Assembly: GCF_009176975.1 (NCBI RefSeq)
Contig: NZ_WEZG01000002.1
Location: forward strand, 434,001-498,000
From: Aureimonas psammosilenae
GTDB lineage: Bacteria; Pseudomonadota; Alphaproteobacteria; Rhizobiales; Rhizobiaceae
Direction: 5' to 3'
DNA: 64,000 bases
Part shown: positions 36,385-46,291 of the stretch, in pieces
Numbering within the stretch: position 1 is the first letter of the stretch
Layout: each line of letters starts with the position of its first letter
Translations under genes and position numbers: made by a program
The notes under the pieces: generated by a model
Database searches by the model: none
What the model was told of the DNA's origin: nothing
What the model saw: only the letters and a program-made list of their open reading frames with translations

Positions 36385-37983
36385 ATGGCGGCCACTGCTG
36401 AGGGCGGTGCCGGGGATCGGCCGACGAACCCGTGGCTGATCGCGCTCGTCGTTTCGCTTGCGACCTTCATGGAGGTGCTGGACACGACCATCGCCAATGT
36501 GGCGCTGCGCTACATTTCCGGCGGCCTCGGGGTCAGTTCGGACGAGGCGTCCTGGGTGGTCACGTCCTATCTGGTTTCGAACGCTATCGTTCTGGTGGCG
36601 TCGAGCTTCTTCGCGAAGCGGTACGGGCGTCGTCGTTTCTATCTCGCTTGCCTTGCAACATTCACAGCCGCCTCGATTCTGTGCGGCTTTGCCTGGAATC
36701 TCGAATCCCTCCTGTTCTTCCGGGTCATCCAGGGTTTTGCGGGCGGTGGCATGGTACCGATCTCGCAATCCATTCTCGCCGACAGCTTCCCGCCGGAAAA
36801 GCGCGGACAGGCCTTCGCCCTGTTCGGCGTGGCGGTGGTGGTCGCGCCCGTGATCGGCCCGACGCTCGGCGGCTTCCTATCGGACAACTATTCCTGGCAC
36901 TGGTGCTTTCTGATCAACGGCCCGGTCGGCGTCTTCGCCTTCGCCCTTGTCTGGTATCTGGTGAAGGAGCCGGCATCCCTGCGCAAGGAGCGGGCGAAAA
37001 TGCGGGAGAAAGGCATCCGCTTCGACTATGTCGGCTTCGGGCTGGTCGCCATATTCCTCGGCGCGTTGGAAGTCGTCTTGGATCGCGGCCAGACCGACGA
37101 TTGGTTCAACTCGACCTTCATCCTGATCGCCGCCGGCATCAGCGCCACGGCTTTCCTTCTTTCGATCCCTTGGCTTTTGACGAAGGAGAACCCGGTGCTC
37201 GATGCCCGGCTTCTGGGGCAGAGACAGTTCGGCTCGTGCTTTCTGGTGATGGGCGCAACGGGCGCGATCCTTATTTCCACGACCCAGTTCCTTCCCGAAC
37301 TGCTACAGGACTTCTACGGCTATACCGCCACCTGGGCGGGTCTCGCGCTGTCTCCCGGTGGGGTCGTCACCATGGCGATGATGTTCGTGGTCGGGAGGCT
37401 CTCGTCCAAGTTCCAGCCGAAATATCTCATTGCCATCGGCGCGGCGATCATCGCCGGGGCCATGTACGACCTGACCCGCCTTTATGCCGATCTGAACTTC
37501 TGGTTCTTCGCCGAGTCCCGCATCATCATCGGCCTCGGCCTGCCGCTGATCTTCATCCCGATCACGTCCGCGTCCTATTTCGGTCTGCGGCCGGACCAGA
37601 CGGATCAGGCCTCCGCGCTTCTCAACGGCGCGCGCAATACAGGCGGCTCCATCGGCGTGTCGATCGCCTCCAACGTCCTCGCCCATCGCGAACAGTGGCA
37701 TCAAAGCCGGCTGGTGGAGCATGTCGCGCCGTCCGAACCGGCCTACCAAGAGACGCTGAAGACGCTGACCCAGTTCTTTTCGGAGCGAGGCGCGAGCCTG
37801 CCGCAGGCGCAGGAACAGGCCACCGCCTATATCGGCCAAATGGTCGACACCCAGCGCGGCTATCTCGCCTATATCGACGTATTCTTCACGCTGATGCTGA
37901 TCTCGGCCGCTGCGATCCCGCTGGCGCTGATCCTCAAGAACATCGACCTCGGCAAGAAGCAGGGCGCCGGCGGCGCGCACTAA
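36385..37983 (+). CDS. EmrB/QacA-type MFS efflux transporter (DHA2)
   Basis: The 532-residue protein has about 14 membrane helices and the DHA2 motifs FMEVLDTTIANVALRYISGG and GGGMVPISQSILADSFPPEK, followed by GPTLGGFLSDNYSWHWCFLI. It is a proton-driven exporter that works with the adaptor encoded one base upstream. No TetR or MarR regulator adjoins the pair. The stop is followed at once by the palindromic element at 37984. Confidence 0.92.
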   Translation: MAATAEGGAGDRPTNPWLIALVVSLATFMEVLDTTIANVALRYISGGLGVSSDEASWVVTSYLVSNAIVLVASSFFAKRYGRRRFYLACLATFTAASILCGFAWNLESLLFFRVIQGFAGGGMVPISQSILADSFPPEKRGQAFALFGVAVVVAPVIGPTLGGFLSDNYSWHWCFLINGPVGVFAFALVWYLVKEPASLRKERAKMREKGIRFDYVGFGLVAIFLGALEVVLDRGQTDDWFNSTFILIAAGISATAFLLSIPWLLTKENPVLDARLLGQRQFGSCFLVMGATGAILISTTQFLPELLQDFYGYTATWAGLALSPGGVVTMAMMFVVGRLSSKFQPKYLIAIGAAIIAGAMYDLTRLYADLNFWFFAESRIIIGLGLPLIFIPITSASYFGLRPDQTDQASALLNGARNTGGSIGVSIASNVLAHREQWHQSRLVEHVAPSEPAYQETLKTLTQFFSERGASLPQAQEQATAYIGQMVDTQRGYLAYIDVFFTLMLISAAAIPLALILKNIDLGKKQGAGGAH

Positions 37984-38175
37984 GAGCACCTAACAAAACC
38001 TCGCGGGGTCGGCTGGCCGGGTCTTTCCGTCGCCCGCTTCGTTGCCTCGGGGCGAGCCACTTGTCTCGCCCGCCCTTCGGGCCGCCGATGCCGCCGGCAT
38101 CGACTGCGTTTGGCGCCTCGCGGGACAACGAAAATCCTCCGGCCATCCTCCGCCCGGAGGTATTGTTAGGCGCTC
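37984..38175. repeat. Palindromic MITE-like element with long imperfect terminal inverted repeats
   Basis: The outer 18 bases of each end match at 16 positions when one is reversed (GAGCACCTAACAAAACCT against GAGCGCCTAACAATACCT). The similarity continues inward for about 55 bases (TGGCCGG, then TTTCCGTCGCCCGC against TTTTCGTTGTCCCGC). The element is about 192 bases, has no coding frame of note, and starts immediately after the MFS stop. No target-site duplication is evident. A non-autonomous mobile element or a rhizobial-type palindromic repeat is the likeliest reading. Confidence 0.55.
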
Positions 38176-38194
38176 TCAAAGCCGAGGCAAACGA

Positions 38195-38222
38195 AAAGGG
38201 CCCGGCCGAAGCCGAGCCCTTT
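38195..38222 (-). terminator. Terminator of glgX
   Basis: AAAGGGCCCGGC (38195-38206) and GCCGAGCCCTTT (38211-38222) pair (one G-U) around CGAA. On the minus strand TTTTCG follows. It lies 24 bases after the glgX stop. Confidence 0.85.
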
Positions 38223-38245
38223 CATTTTAGCTATCTGCTTTCGGG

Positions 38246-40510
38246 TCAGCGGTTCCAGAAGTGGATCTGGTTGGCCGCCGCCTTGGCGAAGGCACGGGAG
38301 ATATGGGCGAAGGAACGCTGCGCCGTTACGTGATCCTCGTCGTCGACCGGCTCCAGCACGAAGATCAGGCACGACCGGCCCGTCGCCATGTAGTCGGTGC
38401 CGAAGTCGAAGGGCACGAGTTCCGAGCGATCGGGCAGGTTGGTGTCGATCACGCAGTGCCAGCGCTCGCCGCCGGGCGCTTCCGGCAGCTTGAAGTTCAC
38501 GACGTCGTGGTGGGCGTTCATGACGATCAGCATGGTCGCGTCGTTGCCCGGACGGCGAATGCCGCTGGACTGCGCTCGGCCGTCGAGCAGCATGCCGAAG
38601 CAGCGCGCGCCGCCATCGTTCCAGTTTTCCTGGCTGAACTCGACGCCCGCCGGTGTGATCCAGGCAAGGTCCTTGATGCCGAATTCCTCGTCATAGGCGC
38701 CGGTCAGGAACTTGCCACGACGCAGCATCGGCAGGGACTGACGCAGCAGGATCAGCTTCTGGACGAATTCCGCGAGGTCACGGCTTTCGTCCGTCACGTC
38801 CCAGTCCACCCAGCCGATCTCGTTGTCCTGCGCATAGGCGTTGTTGTTGCCGCCCTGCGTGCGGCCGAACTCGTCGCCCGCCAGGATCATCGGCGTGCCG
38901 CGCGAGAAGAGCAATGTCGCGAAGAAGTTGCGGAGCTGCCGGTAACGGGTTTCCGTGATCTCCTCGTCGTCCGTCGGCCCCTCGACGCCGTAATTGTTCG
39001 AGAGATTGTGCGAGTGGCCGTCGCGGTTGTCTTCGCCATTCGCCTCGTTGTGCTTCTCGTTGTAGCAAACGAGGTCGTGTAGCGTGAAACCGTCATGGGC
39101 GGTGATGAAGTTCACCGACGCCCACGGCTTGCGGCCGCGCTGGTTGAAGATGCCGGCTGAGGCGCTGATCTTGTCGGCGACCGCCGGAATCTTGCCCTCG
39201 TCGCCGCGCCAGAAGGAGCGGATCGTGTCGCGGTAGCCGTCGTTCCACTCGGCCCAGCCCGGCGGGAAGCGACCGACCTGATAGCCGCCCGGACCGCAAT
39301 CCCACGGCTCGGCGACGAGCTTGACCGAGGACAGGAGGGGGTCCTGCATGCAGGCGTAGAGGAAGCTCGATCCCTCGTCGAAGCCGTAGGGCTCACGGGC
39401 GAGAATGGTGGCGAGATCGAAGCGGAAACCGTCGACGCGGCACTCGCCGGCCCAGTAGCGCAACGAGTCCGTCACGAGCTGCATCACGCGCGGATGGCTC
39501 GTGTTCACGGTGTTACCCGTGCCCGTGTCGTTGATGTAGTAGCGCTTCTGGTCGGGCAGCAGGCGGTAGTAGGTGGCGTTGTCGATGCCCTTGAAGGAGA
39601 TCGTCGGCCCGAGCTCGTTGCCTTCCGCCGTGTGGTTGTAGACCACGTCGAGAATGACCTCGAGGCCGGCATTGTGGAACTGCGAGACCATTTCCTTGAA
39701 CTCGCCGATGAACGGCGTGCCGCAATAGCGGGGCTCCGGCGCGAAGAAGCCGATGGAGTTGTAGCCCCAGTAGTTCCTGAGACCCTTCTCGACCAGATAG
39801 CTGTCGTCCACGAAGGAATGGATCGGCAGGAACTCCACCGAGGTGACGCCGAGGCTCTTCAGGTAGCCGATGACGTCGCGGTTCGCCATGCCGAGGAATG
39901 TACCGCGGTGCTCTTCCGGAACGGAGGGGTGAAGCTGGGTGAAGCCCTTCAGGTGGGTTTCATAGAAGATCGTCTTTTCCCACGGCACCTTCGGGCGCAT
40001 CTCGTCGCCCCAAGTGAAGGCCGGGTCCACCACGCGGCACTTCGGCACGAAGGCCGCGCTGTCGCGCTCGTCGAAGGACAGGTCCTTATCCTTGTGGCCG
40101 ATCGTGTAGCCGAACAGGGCATGGTCCCACTTCACCTCGCCCACATGCTGCTTGGCATAGGGGTCGAGAAGCAGCTTGTTGTGGTTGAAGCGGTGGCCGG
40201 CATCGGGCTCGTAGGGGCCATGGACGCGATAGCCGTAAGTGAGACCGGGGCGGGCTTCCGGCAGATAGCCGTGGAAGATCTCGTTGGTGTATTCGGGAAG
40301 CTCGATCCGCTCCAGTTCGGTCTCGCCCTCCTGATCGAAGATGCAGAGTTCGACCTTGGTGGCATGCGCCGAGAAGATGGCGAAGTTCACGCCGAGGCCG
40401 TCCCATGTCGCGCCGAGCGGGTAGGGCCTGCCTTCTTCGATACGGGACCGCCGCAGCGCGGGTCTCGACTGGAAGGACTTCAGATGTGTGGAAGGCAGTT
40501 GGATGTTCAC
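38246..40510 (-). CDS. glgX: Glycogen debranching enzyme GlgX (GH13)
   Basis: This isoamylase-type enzyme removes alpha-1,6 branches from glycogen limit dextrin. An N-terminal CBM48-like region (PYPLGATWDGLGVNFAIFSA) precedes the catalytic barrel with VILDVVYNHTAEGNELGP, VDGFRFDLATILARE (nucleophile Asp), KLVAEPWDCGPGGYQVG (acid/base Glu) and FITAHDGFTLHDLV (third Asp). I chose the GTG (754 residues) because GGAG lies ten bases before it; a TTG 30 bases upstream has its purine run touching it. No other glycogen gene is in the window, which is unusual since glgX often lies with glgABC. Confidence 0.92.
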   Translation of the reverse strand: MNIQLPSTHLKSFQSRPALRRSRIEEGRPYPLGATWDGLGVNFAIFSAHATKVELCIFDQEGETELERIELPEYTNEIFHGYLPEARPGLTYGYRVHGPYEPDAGHRFNHNKLLLDPYAKQHVGEVKWDHALFGYTIGHKDKDLSFDERDSAAFVPKCRVVDPAFTWGDEMRPKVPWEKTIFYETHLKGFTQLHPSVPEEHRGTFLGMANRDVIGYLKSLGVTSVEFLPIHSFVDDSYLVEKGLRNYWGYNSIGFFAPEPRYCGTPFIGEFKEMVSQFHNAGLEVILDVVYNHTAEGNELGPTISFKGIDNATYYRLLPDQKRYYINDTGTGNTVNTSHPRVMQLVTDSLRYWAGECRVDGFRFDLATILAREPYGFDEGSSFLYACMQDPLLSSVKLVAEPWDCGPGGYQVGRFPPGWAEWNDGYRDTIRSFWRGDEGKIPAVADKISASAGIFNQRGRKPWASVNFITAHDGFTLHDLVCYNEKHNEANGEDNRDGHSHNLSNNYGVEGPTDDEEITETRYRQLRNFFATLLFSRGTPMILAGDEFGRTQGGNNNAYAQDNEIGWVDWDVTDESRDLAEFVQKLILLRQSLPMLRRGKFLTGAYDEEFGIKDLAWITPAGVEFSQENWNDGGARCFGMLLDGRAQSSGIRRPGNDATMLIVMNAHHDVVNFKLPEAPGGERWHCVIDTNLPDRSELVPFDFGTDYMATGRSCLIFVLEPVDDEDHVTAQRSFAHISRAFAKAAANQIHFWNR

Positions 40511-40658
40511 GTGGAACCGGCTCCGGATTCGAATGGCCAATCCCTAAAGAGCAAAAGCCCTGTCCGCGTTCCCTGTCAGTGAGCATTTGCGCGGACGTTC
40601 CATCGCTGGATCGAAAGCCGACCAACGACTGTTGCTGCGCTGCATCACGAACGCCTCG

Positions 40659-41114
40659 TCAGGCGGTTCCGCGATCCAGAAAACGGCGGAAGGCCGCAAG
40701 GGTTTCCTCGCCGACATGATGCTCCAGACCCTCGGCATCCATTTCCGCCGCGTGCGCCCCGACGCCGATCGCCAGAAGGAAGTCTCGCACCAGAAGATGG
40801 CGCTCGCGCGCTGCGGCCGCGAGTTCGCGTCCCTTGGATGTCAGGAAGATCGAACGATAGGGCTGGCTTTCCACCAGACCGTCGCGCGCCAGCCGCTGAA
40901 TGGTTCGCGCGACCGTTCCCGGCGAAACGCCGAAGCGGTCCGCGAGATCGGTGGCGCGCGCTTCGCCATGCAGCTCGATCAGCTCGGCGATCATTTCCAC
41001 GTAGTCCTCGGCCAGCTCGGACTGGTTGGCCTGCCGCACGCGCGCAAAACGTTCGGCATCGCTCGGGCCGTCGCCGGGCTGAGTGGGGGAGAGTTTGATC
41101 GGGTCGCTTTCCAT
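40659..41114 (-). CDS. mntR: Manganese-responsive regulator MntR (DtxR family)
   Basis: The 151-residue protein has a winged-helix N-terminal part (EDYVEMIAELIELHGEARAT, DLADRFGVSPGTVARTIQRL) and a dimerisation domain with metal ligands (LLVRDFLLAIGVGAHAAEMD, then AEGLEHHVGEETLAAFRRFL). It lacks the SH3-like third domain, as MntR does. It is divergent from mntH, its expected target. The ATG at 41114 begins MESDPIKLS. Confidence 0.9.
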   Translation of the reverse strand: MESDPIKLSPTQPGDGPSDAERFARVRQANQSELAEDYVEMIAELIELHGEARATDLADRFGVSPGTVARTIQRLARDGLVESQPYRSIFLTSKGRELAAAARERHLLVRDFLLAIGVGAHAAEMDAEGLEHHVGEETLAAFRRFLDRGTA

Positions 41115-41146
41115 CGCCCTCGCTCCTAGCGGATGTTTCCGGTTTC

Positions 41147-41193
41147 GGCAAAGTTTGCCACTGGACAAACCTTATGCCGAAGGACAGTTTGTC
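41147..41193. promoter_or_regulatory. Inverted repeats in the mntR-mntH control region
   Basis: GGCAAA (41147-41152) and TTTGCC (41154-41159) form a 6-1-6 palindrome. GACAAAC (41164-41170) and GTTTGTC (41187-41193) form a second repeat with a 16-base spacer. Either may be the MntR site between the divergent genes. Confidence 0.45.
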
Positions 41194-41222
41194 TGGAACG
41201 CTTCGAGACAAGGCTGCCATTC

Positions 41223-42566
41223 ATGACGACGACGATCCGCTCCGATCGCGAAGACGGTTGGCGGCAGAAGAACCGGGAGGGATCGCTTCTCGATATGCAC
41301 CGCACGGTTGCGGTGTCACGCACGGCCAAGCCTTGGCGGAAGGCCGCCGCCTTCTTCGGTCCGGGCTATCTCGTCGCGGTCGGCTACATGGACCCCGGCA
41401 ACTGGGCGACGTCGATCGCCGGCGGTTCGGCCTTCGGTTATACGCTCCTCAGCGTCGCGCTGATCTCCAACATCATGGCGATCATCCTCCAGTCGCTCTG
41501 CGCGCGCCTCGCCATCGCGTCGGGCCGCGATCTGGCGCAGGCCTGCCGCGACGCTTATCCCGCCTTCGTCGCCTATCCGCTCTGGTTCCTGGCCGAGATC
41601 GCGATCATCGCCACCGACATCGCCGAGGTGATCGGCACCGCCATCGGCCTCAATCTCCTGTTCGGGATTCCGTTGGAAATCGGCGTTCTGATCACGGCGA
41701 CGGACGTGTTCCTGATCCTCTATCTGCAGAAGCTCGGGTTTCGCTGGGTGGAAGCCTTCATCATCACGCTGCTCGGCGTGATCGCGGCGTGCTTCGCCAT
41801 CCAGATCGCGCTGGCCGACCCGAACTGGGGCGAGGTCATCCGGGGCTTCGCACCGACCACCGAGATCGTGAAGAACCCAGACATGCTGTATCTCGCGCTC
41901 GGCATTCTCGGCGCGACCGTGATGCCGCACAATCTCTACCTCCATTCCGGCATCGTGCAGACGCGCGACTTCGGCACGACGCTGCCGGAAAAGCGTCAGG
42001 CACTGCGCTTCGCCACCCTGGATTCCACGGTGGCGCTCTGCTTCGCGCTTTTCGTCAACGCTTCGATCCTGATCCTCGCGGCGGCCGCCTTCCACCATAC
42101 GGGCCGCACCGAGATCGCCGAGCTCGGCGAAGCGCATAGCCTCCTGTCCCCCATTCTGGGCGCCGCCATCGCGCCGACGCTTTTCGGCATCGCGCTTCTT
42201 TGCTGCGGGCTGAACTCCACCGTCACAGCGACGCTGGCCGGTCAGATCGTCATGGAAGGCTTCCTCAACATCAAGCTTGCCCCATGGATCAGGCGGCTCG
42301 TGACGCGCATCATCGCGATCGTGCCGGCCGCGCTCGTCACGATCTGGTACGGCGATGCCGGAACGGCCGAGCTTCTGGTGCTGACGCAGGTCGTTCTCAG
42401 CCTTCAGCTTTCCTTCGCTGTTTTCCCGCTCGTTCTCTTCACCGCCGACCGCACGAAGATGGGCGATCTCGTCGCGCCGCGCTGGCTCTCCGCCATCGCG
42501 GTTTTGATCGCTCTGGTGATCGCCGGTTTGAACGTGAAGCTGATCACGGACTTCCTTCTGGGGTAG
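41223..42566 (+). CDS. mntH: Nramp-family manganese/divalent-metal importer
   Basis: The proton-coupled Mn2+ importer of the inner membrane. The 447-residue protein has about 11 membrane segments, the metal-binding helix 1 motif [19 protein letters not shown] (DPGN) and the helix 6 motif [16 protein letters not shown] (MPH). It is divergent from mntR, with about 108 bases between the starts. The ATG at 41223 ([11 protein letters not shown]) is preferred to a start at 41133, which would overlap the operator region. Confidence 0.94.
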   Translation: MTTTIRSDREDGWRQKNREGSLLDMHRTVAVSRTAKPWRKAAAFFGPGYLVAVGYMDPGNWATSIAGGSAFGYTLLSVALISNIMAIILQSLCARLAIASGRDLAQACRDAYPAFVAYPLWFLAEIAIIATDIAEVIGTAIGLNLLFGIPLEIGVLITATDVFLILYLQKLGFRWVEAFIITLLGVIAACFAIQIALADPNWGEVIRGFAPTTEIVKNPDMLYLALGILGATVMPHNLYLHSGIVQTRDFGTTLPEKRQALRFATLDSTVALCFALFVNASILILAAAAFHHTGRTEIAELGEAHSLLSPILGAAIAPTLFGIALLCCGLNSTVTATLAGQIVMEGFLNIKLAPWIRRLVTRIIAIVPAALVTIWYGDAGTAELLVLTQVVLSLQLSFAVFPLVLFTADRTKMGDLVAPRWLSAIAVLIALVIAGLNVKLITDFLLG

Positions 42567-42645
42567 GAGGATTACCGCGAGTTCACTAACCACGCGTACG
42601 GGTTCGGCCTATGGAGGCTGGTCATAACCCGTCCGAGTGCGGTCG

Positions 42646-43923
42646 ATGTTCAGATCCTTCTTTCCGCAGCCGAAGCCCTTCTTCCTCTCGGCCATCGGCT
42701 GGACCGTTCTTACCATCGTCGCGTGGTATGCGGGGTTCAGAGATCTCGGCAGCCATATCGGTTTCGGCGCGGCGGCAGGCGATGCGCAGACGGCGGTCGG
42801 GGTTTCCTTGTTCTGGTCGCCGCCGTTTCTGTGGTTCTACGTTTTCTACGGCGCGGCCGTTCTCGCCTTCCATTTGTTCTGGCGGTGGAAGGCGCCCCAT
42901 CCCTGGGCCACATGGTCCGTGCTCGGATCGGCACTGATCCTCTTCGTCACCTATTTCGATGTCGAGGTCAGTGTGGCGATTAATGGCTGGTACGGGCCGT
43001 TCTACGATCTCATTCAGGCGGCCGTGTCCAAGACCGGCAATGTTACCCTTTCCGCCTTCTACGCCCAGATCGAGACCTTTCTGGAAATCGCGCTCGTCGC
43101 TGTCGTCGTCGGCGTTCTCACCGGCTTCTTCGTCAGCCACTACATCTTCCGGTGGCGCACGGCGATGAACGAATATTACATGAGCTACTGGGATCGCCTG
43201 CGCCATATCGAAGGGGCGTCACAGCGCGTTCAGGAAGACGCGATGCGCTTTTCCACGACGATGGAAACGCTCGGCGTCAAGCTCGTCACCGCCGTCATGA
43301 CCCTGATCGCCTTCGTCCCTGTGCTGGTGCATCTTTCCGCCAACGTCACCGAACTGCCGCTGGTCGGGGCCATTCCGCATCCGCTTGTCGTCACGTCGAT
43401 CCTTTGGGCGGCCTTCGGCACGGCCTTTCTGGCCATGGTCGGCATCAAGCTGCCGGGCCTCGAATTTCGCAACCAGCGGGTGGAGGCGGCTTATCGAAAG
43501 GAACTGGTTATAGGCGAGAACGACCCGCAGGCGGCCCGTCCGCCGACGGTCGGAGCCTTGTTCCACGATGTACGGCAGAACTATTTTCGCCTTTACTTCC
43601 ACTACGTTTATTTCAACGTCGCCCGCATCGGCTACCTCCAGATCGACAACGTCTTTCCTTACCTTGCCCTCGCGCCGACCATCGTGGCGGGCGCGATCAC
43701 GCTCGGCGTCCTGCAGCAGATCACGGCGGCCTTCGATCAGGTGCGCGGGTCCTTCCAGTATCTCGTCAATTCGTGGACGACGGTGGTGGAACTCCTGTCC
43801 ATCCACAAGCGCCTCCATGGCTTCGAAGCACTGATCAAAGGCGAGCCGCTGCCCGAGATCGACCGGCGCTTCCTCGACAGGCGGGCGCGCGGCGACGTGG
43901 AAATGCAGCCTGCGTCGCTTTGA
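42646..43923 (+). CDS. SbmA/BacA-family peptide transporter
   Basis: The 425-residue protein has seven to eight membrane segments and the family motifs [34 protein letters not shown] and [20 protein letters not shown], then [20 protein letters not shown] and [12 protein letters not shown]. Family members import proline-rich peptides and other antimicrobials; rhizobial BacA is required for chronic host infection. There is no ATPase domain, so it is the SbmA/BacA type rather than BclA. The ATG at 42646 gives the start [13 protein letters not shown]. Confidence 0.93.
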   Translation: MFRSFFPQPKPFFLSAIGWTVLTIVAWYAGFRDLGSHIGFGAAAGDAQTAVGVSLFWSPPFLWFYVFYGAAVLAFHLFWRWKAPHPWATWSVLGSALILFVTYFDVEVSVAINGWYGPFYDLIQAAVSKTGNVTLSAFYAQIETFLEIALVAVVVGVLTGFFVSHYIFRWRTAMNEYYMSYWDRLRHIEGASQRVQEDAMRFSTTMETLGVKLVTAVMTLIAFVPVLVHLSANVTELPLVGAIPHPLVVTSILWAAFGTAFLAMVGIKLPGLEFRNQRVEAAYRKELVIGENDPQAARPPTVGALFHDVRQNYFRLYFHYVYFNVARIGYLQIDNVFPYLALAPTIVAGAITLGVLQQITAAFDQVRGSFQYLVNSWTTVVELLSIHKRLHGFEALIKGEPLPEIDRRFLDRRARGDVEMQPASL

Positions 43924-44049
43924 GCAATATTCTTTCGGGTGCCAAGTGGTTGCGCTCTGCGGCCGGGAGGCAGATAGACGGGCTCTTCGCGCCGCTCGAC
44001 GCCCAGCGCCTGTCGCTGCCTTTTTCGGAAAACACCCGAGCCTATCCTC

Positions 44050-45444
44050 ATGACCGACGGACTTGCCCAGCCACAGCGTTCGCTTGCCTTTGCCACGATC
44101 GCGATGGCGCTTTTCGTGGCGGTGCTCGACAGCGCCGTCGCCAACATCGCCCTGCCGCCGATCACCATGGAACTCGGCATCGAGCCGGTGGACGCGATCT
44201 GGATCGTCAACGCCTATCAGCTCGCCGTCACGGTGGCGCTCCTGCCGCTCGCCAGCCTCGGCGAGATCGTCGGCTACCGGAAGGTCTATATCGGCGGCCT
44301 CGCGATCTTCACGTTGGCCTCGCTTTTCTGCGCGCTTTCCGGGTCGCTTCCGGAACTGATCGCGGCCAGAGCTCTCCAAGGGCTCGGCGCGGCGGGCGTG
44401 ATGAGCATCAACATGGCACTGGTGCGCTTCGTGTTTCCCCATGCCATGCTCGGCCGCGCGGTCGGCTATGTGGCGATGATCGTCGGCATCTCCTCGGCCG
44501 CCGGCCCGTCCATTGCCGGCGCGATCCTCGCCGTCGCGCCTTGGCAGATGCTGTTCCTCGTCAACCTGCCGGTCGGCGTCCTCGCGCTCGTGGTCGGCTC
44601 GCTCACCTTGCCGCACACGCCGCGCGCCGCGCGCCGCTTCGACTTCAAGAGTGCGGCCTTGAGCGCGGCGACGTTCGGGCTGGTGATCTCCGGCGTCAAC
44701 GCGCTCGGCCATTCGGAAGGGCTCGGCCTTGCCCTCCTGCAGATCGTCGGGGGCATTTGCATCGGCATCGTCTTCGTGCGCCATCAGTTGGGGTTGGCCG
44801 CGCCCATGCTGCCGGTGGATCTTCTTGCCCGGCCCATCTTTGCCCTTTCCGCCACGACATCCGTTTGCTCCTTCAGCGCGCAGGGGCTGGCCTTCGTCAC
44901 CTTGCCGTTCCTGCTTCACGACCAGCTCGACCGCTCGGCGTCGGAAACCGGCCTCCTGATGACGCCCTGGCCCATCGCAACGGCAGCGGCCGCGTTCATC
45001 GCCGGGCGTCTCGCCGACCGTTTCAATCCCGGCAAGTTATCGGCCCTCGGCCTCGCCCTTTTCGCGGCCGGCCTCGTTTCCCTCGCTTTGATGTCCATCG
45101 ATCCTACCGATGCCGATCTCCTTTGGCGGCTGGTGCTGTCGGGGTTCGGCTTCGGGCTTTTCCAAACACCGAACAACAAGGTTCTGATCACCAGCGCGCC
45201 GCGCGAGCGCAGCGGCGGGGCAAGCGGCATCCAGTCCAGCGCCCGGCTCGTCGGGCAGTCGATGGGCGTCGCCTTTGCGGCGGTGATCTTCGGCCTCCTG
45301 CCGGACCAGCGTTTCGTCGCAGCGCTCGGCTTTGCGGCGTTTCTCGCCGCCGCAGGCATCGTGCCGAGCTGGCTGCGCCGCCCGCCTTCCGCCGCATCGC
45401 CGATTCGGATGCGGGAGGCAGAAGAAGCGGACATTCCCGCCTGA
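44050..45444 (+). CDS. MFS transporter (DHA2 drug-efflux type)
   Basis: The 464-residue protein has about 14 membrane segments with the DHA2 pattern: ALFVAVLDSAVANIALPPIT, WIVNAYQLAVTVALLPLASL, GLGAAGVMSINMALVRFVFP. It likely exports a toxic compound by proton antiport. No regulator or partner lies beside it. It begins 126 bases after the BacA-like gene. Confidence 0.9.
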   Translation: MTDGLAQPQRSLAFATIAMALFVAVLDSAVANIALPPITMELGIEPVDAIWIVNAYQLAVTVALLPLASLGEIVGYRKVYIGGLAIFTLASLFCALSGSLPELIAARALQGLGAAGVMSINMALVRFVFPHAMLGRAVGYVAMIVGISSAAGPSIAGAILAVAPWQMLFLVNLPVGVLALVVGSLTLPHTPRAARRFDFKSAALSAATFGLVISGVNALGHSEGLGLALLQIVGGICIGIVFVRHQLGLAAPMLPVDLLARPIFALSATTSVCSFSAQGLAFVTLPFLLHDQLDRSASETGLLMTPWPIATAAAAFIAGRLADRFNPGKLSALGLALFAAGLVSLALMSIDPTDADLLWRLVLSGFGFGLFQTPNNKVLITSAPRERSGGASGIQSSARLVGQSMGVAFAAVIFGLLPDQRFVAALGFAAFLAAAGIVPSWLRRPPSAASPIRMREAEEADIPA

Positions 45445-45492
45445 ACATTCGAGGTTTCGCGCGGCACTCGCGCCGCGCAAGCTCGACGACCT

Positions 45493-46287
45493 ATGAAGCC
45501 GCCTCGACGGACAGCTCCCATCGCCTTCGGACAATTGATGTATCGTCTTGCTTTCGCCGCCGCCGTGCTTTGCGCGACGCTCACCTCTCCGGTTTTCGCG
45601 AAGGATATCGAACCTGCCTTGCACCTCGTTCACGCCGGGCCGGCGCGCGAAGTGGCGCTGACTTTCGATGCCTGCTCGGGCGCCGTCGATCACCGCATTC
45701 TCGATGTTCTCCTGAACGAGCGCATTCCGGCGACGATCTTTGTCACCTCGCGCTGGCTGAAGCGCAATGCCGAAACGGTCGCGGTGCTGAAGGCTCATCC
45801 CGATCTGTTCGAGATTGAGAATCATGGCGATCATCACATCCCGGCCGTCACCGACAGGCCGCAGGTCTTCGGCATCGCCTCGGCCGGCTCGCTGGAGGCC
45901 GTGCGCGCCGAGGTGGATGGCGGCGCGCAATCCATCCGCCGCGTCTTCGCCATCACGCCGCACTGGTTTCGCGGCGCGACCGCCCGCTACAGCACCGATG
46001 CGGCCACGGCCATCGAGGCGGAAGGCTATCGCATCGCGGGCTATTCGCTGAACGCCGACATGGGCGCATCGCTTCCCGCCGCGAGTGTTGCCAAGCGCTT
46101 GTCCGGGGCGAAAAGCGGGGACGTGGTGATCGCCCATATCAACCAGCCGACGCGCTCGGCCGGCGCGGGCGTCGCCGCCGGTATCCTCGCCCTGAAACAG
46201 GCGGGCGCCGTCTTCGTGCGCCTCGATGCAACGGAAAGCGAGCCGGCGACGGTTGCCCCGCCAGCCGCCAGGCATCCCGCGTTTTGA
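45493..46287 (+). CDS. Secreted polysaccharide deacetylase (NodB-like carbohydrate esterase 4)
   Basis: The 264-residue protein has an N-terminal signal (LAFAAAVLCATLTSPVFA then KD). The CE4 motifs are present with changes: ALTFDACSG, where many members have TFDDG (the first Asp, presumed catalytic base, is kept); the metal His pair in ENHGDHHIP; WFRGATARYS for motif 3; and GYSLNADMGAS. This altered group is common among alphaproteobacterial secreted deacetylases. The start could be 45538 (MYRLAFAAAV), which gives a more standard signal peptide. Confidence 0.85.
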   Translation: MKPPRRTAPIAFGQLMYRLAFAAAVLCATLTSPVFAKDIEPALHLVHAGPAREVALTFDACSGAVDHRILDVLLNERIPATIFVTSRWLKRNAETVAVLKAHPDLFEIENHGDHHIPAVTDRPQVFGIASAGSLEAVRAEVDGGAQSIRRVFAITPHWFRGATARYSTDAATAIEAEGYRIAGYSLNADMGASLPAASVAKRLSGAKSGDVVIAHINQPTRSAGAGVAAGILALKQAGAVFVRLDATESEPATVAPPAARHPAF

Positions 46288-46291
46288 CGCA

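Noticed and set aside
37990-38171. Possible integron attC site (ACCTAAC ... GTTAGGC)
   Set aside because: The outer bases fit the attC core pattern, but the distance (about 180 bases) is longer than known attC sites, there is no integrase or cassette array, and similarity extends through long inverted arms. A palindromic repeat is a better reading.
41316-42593. 425-residue open frame on the minus strand
   Set aside because: It is antisense to mntH and has the charged composition of a shadow frame.
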